From positions 1 to 5,779 of the forward strand of contig JACQEV010000258.1 in the NCBI GenBank assembly GCA_016200385.1: a DNA stretch of 5,779 bases. The letters are read 5' to 3'. The stretch is from Candidatus Methylomirabilota bacterium. GTDB lineage: Bacteria; Methylomirabilota; Methylomirabilia; Methylomirabilales; Methylomirabilaceae. The notes below the pieces were generated by a model. The model was not told the DNA's origin. It did not search any database and saw only the letters and a list, made by a program, of their open reading frames with translations. The translations under genes were made by a program, and so were the position numbers. Below, in pieces: positions 5,064-5,779 of this stretch. How positions within the stretch are numbered: position 1 is the stretch's first letter; every line of letters starts with the position of its first letter.

Positions 5064-5073
5064 AAGTTCTTAT
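5038..5073. promoter_or_regulatory. Candidate CbbR binding region between cbbR and cbbL
   Basis: AT-rich stretch with nested dyads: a perfect ten-base palindrome ATCTATAGAT (5047-5056) inside a wider ATAAG/CTTAT pair (5038-5042 and 5069-5073). LysR regulators bind such AT-rich dyads in the divergent promoter of their target. The palindrome lies between the -35 and -10 of cbbR, as expected for autoregulation, and upstream of TTGACT (5074-5079), a possible -35 for cbbL with only a poor -10 after it, as expected for an activator-dependent promoter. Binding is inferred. Confidence 0.4.
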
Positions 5074-5087
5074 TTGACTTTATATAG

Positions 5088-5779
<692 letters not shown>

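Overview
The window reads as a GC-rich chromosomal segment from a Gram-negative, CO2-fixing bacterium. The clearest markers are the 5' part of a form I RuBisCO large-subunit gene (cbbL) at the right edge, a divergent LysR-type regulator of the CbbR kind next to it, and a periplasmic SCO1/SenC protein. The mix of green-type RuBisCO, accessory toxin-antitoxin genes and decayed fragments would suit a proteobacterial autotroph or an NC10-like (Methylomirabilis-type) bacterium. That placement is a guess and nothing in the sequence settles it.

Left third (about 1-1550), all minus strand: accessory and partly decayed. In transcription order there is an orphan HigA antitoxin whose HigB toxin survives only as about 22 C-terminal codons, a 99-bp fragment of a second SCO1 gene, a short protein that seems truncated at its C-terminus, and an intact BrnT-type toxin with its overlapping antitoxin. 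The higB tail lies just below a perfect TTGACA box and two overlapping palindromes, so a deletion seems to have removed most of the toxin while keeping the control region and antitoxin.

Middle (about 1496-3092), minus strand: a two-gene unit of a BASS/SBF-like transporter and a deazaflavin-dependent nitroreductase-family protein. A 16-bp palindrome overlapping a -10-like box precedes the transporter. The reductase gene ends inside a 57-bp imperfect inverted repeat with TAAC/GTTA ends that resembles an integron attC site. The GTTAGAC 5' of the transporter is the sequence expected if transporter plus reductase were a gene cassette. No integrase is visible, so this stays a hypothesis.

Right half (about 3110-5779): an intact SCO1/SenC gene, which has a 94% identical partial copy at 953-1051; a pair of roughly 105-bp tandem repeats with strong hairpins; cbbR, split by a frameshift; a 137-bp divergent control region with a leaderless-type cbbR promoter and LysR-like dyads; and cbbL, which runs off the window with its first catalytic residues intact. 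CbbR normally activates the cbb operon, so the broken cbbR beside an intact cbbL start is the main functional puzzle here. No tRNA, rRNA, CRISPR array, transposase or integrase was found.
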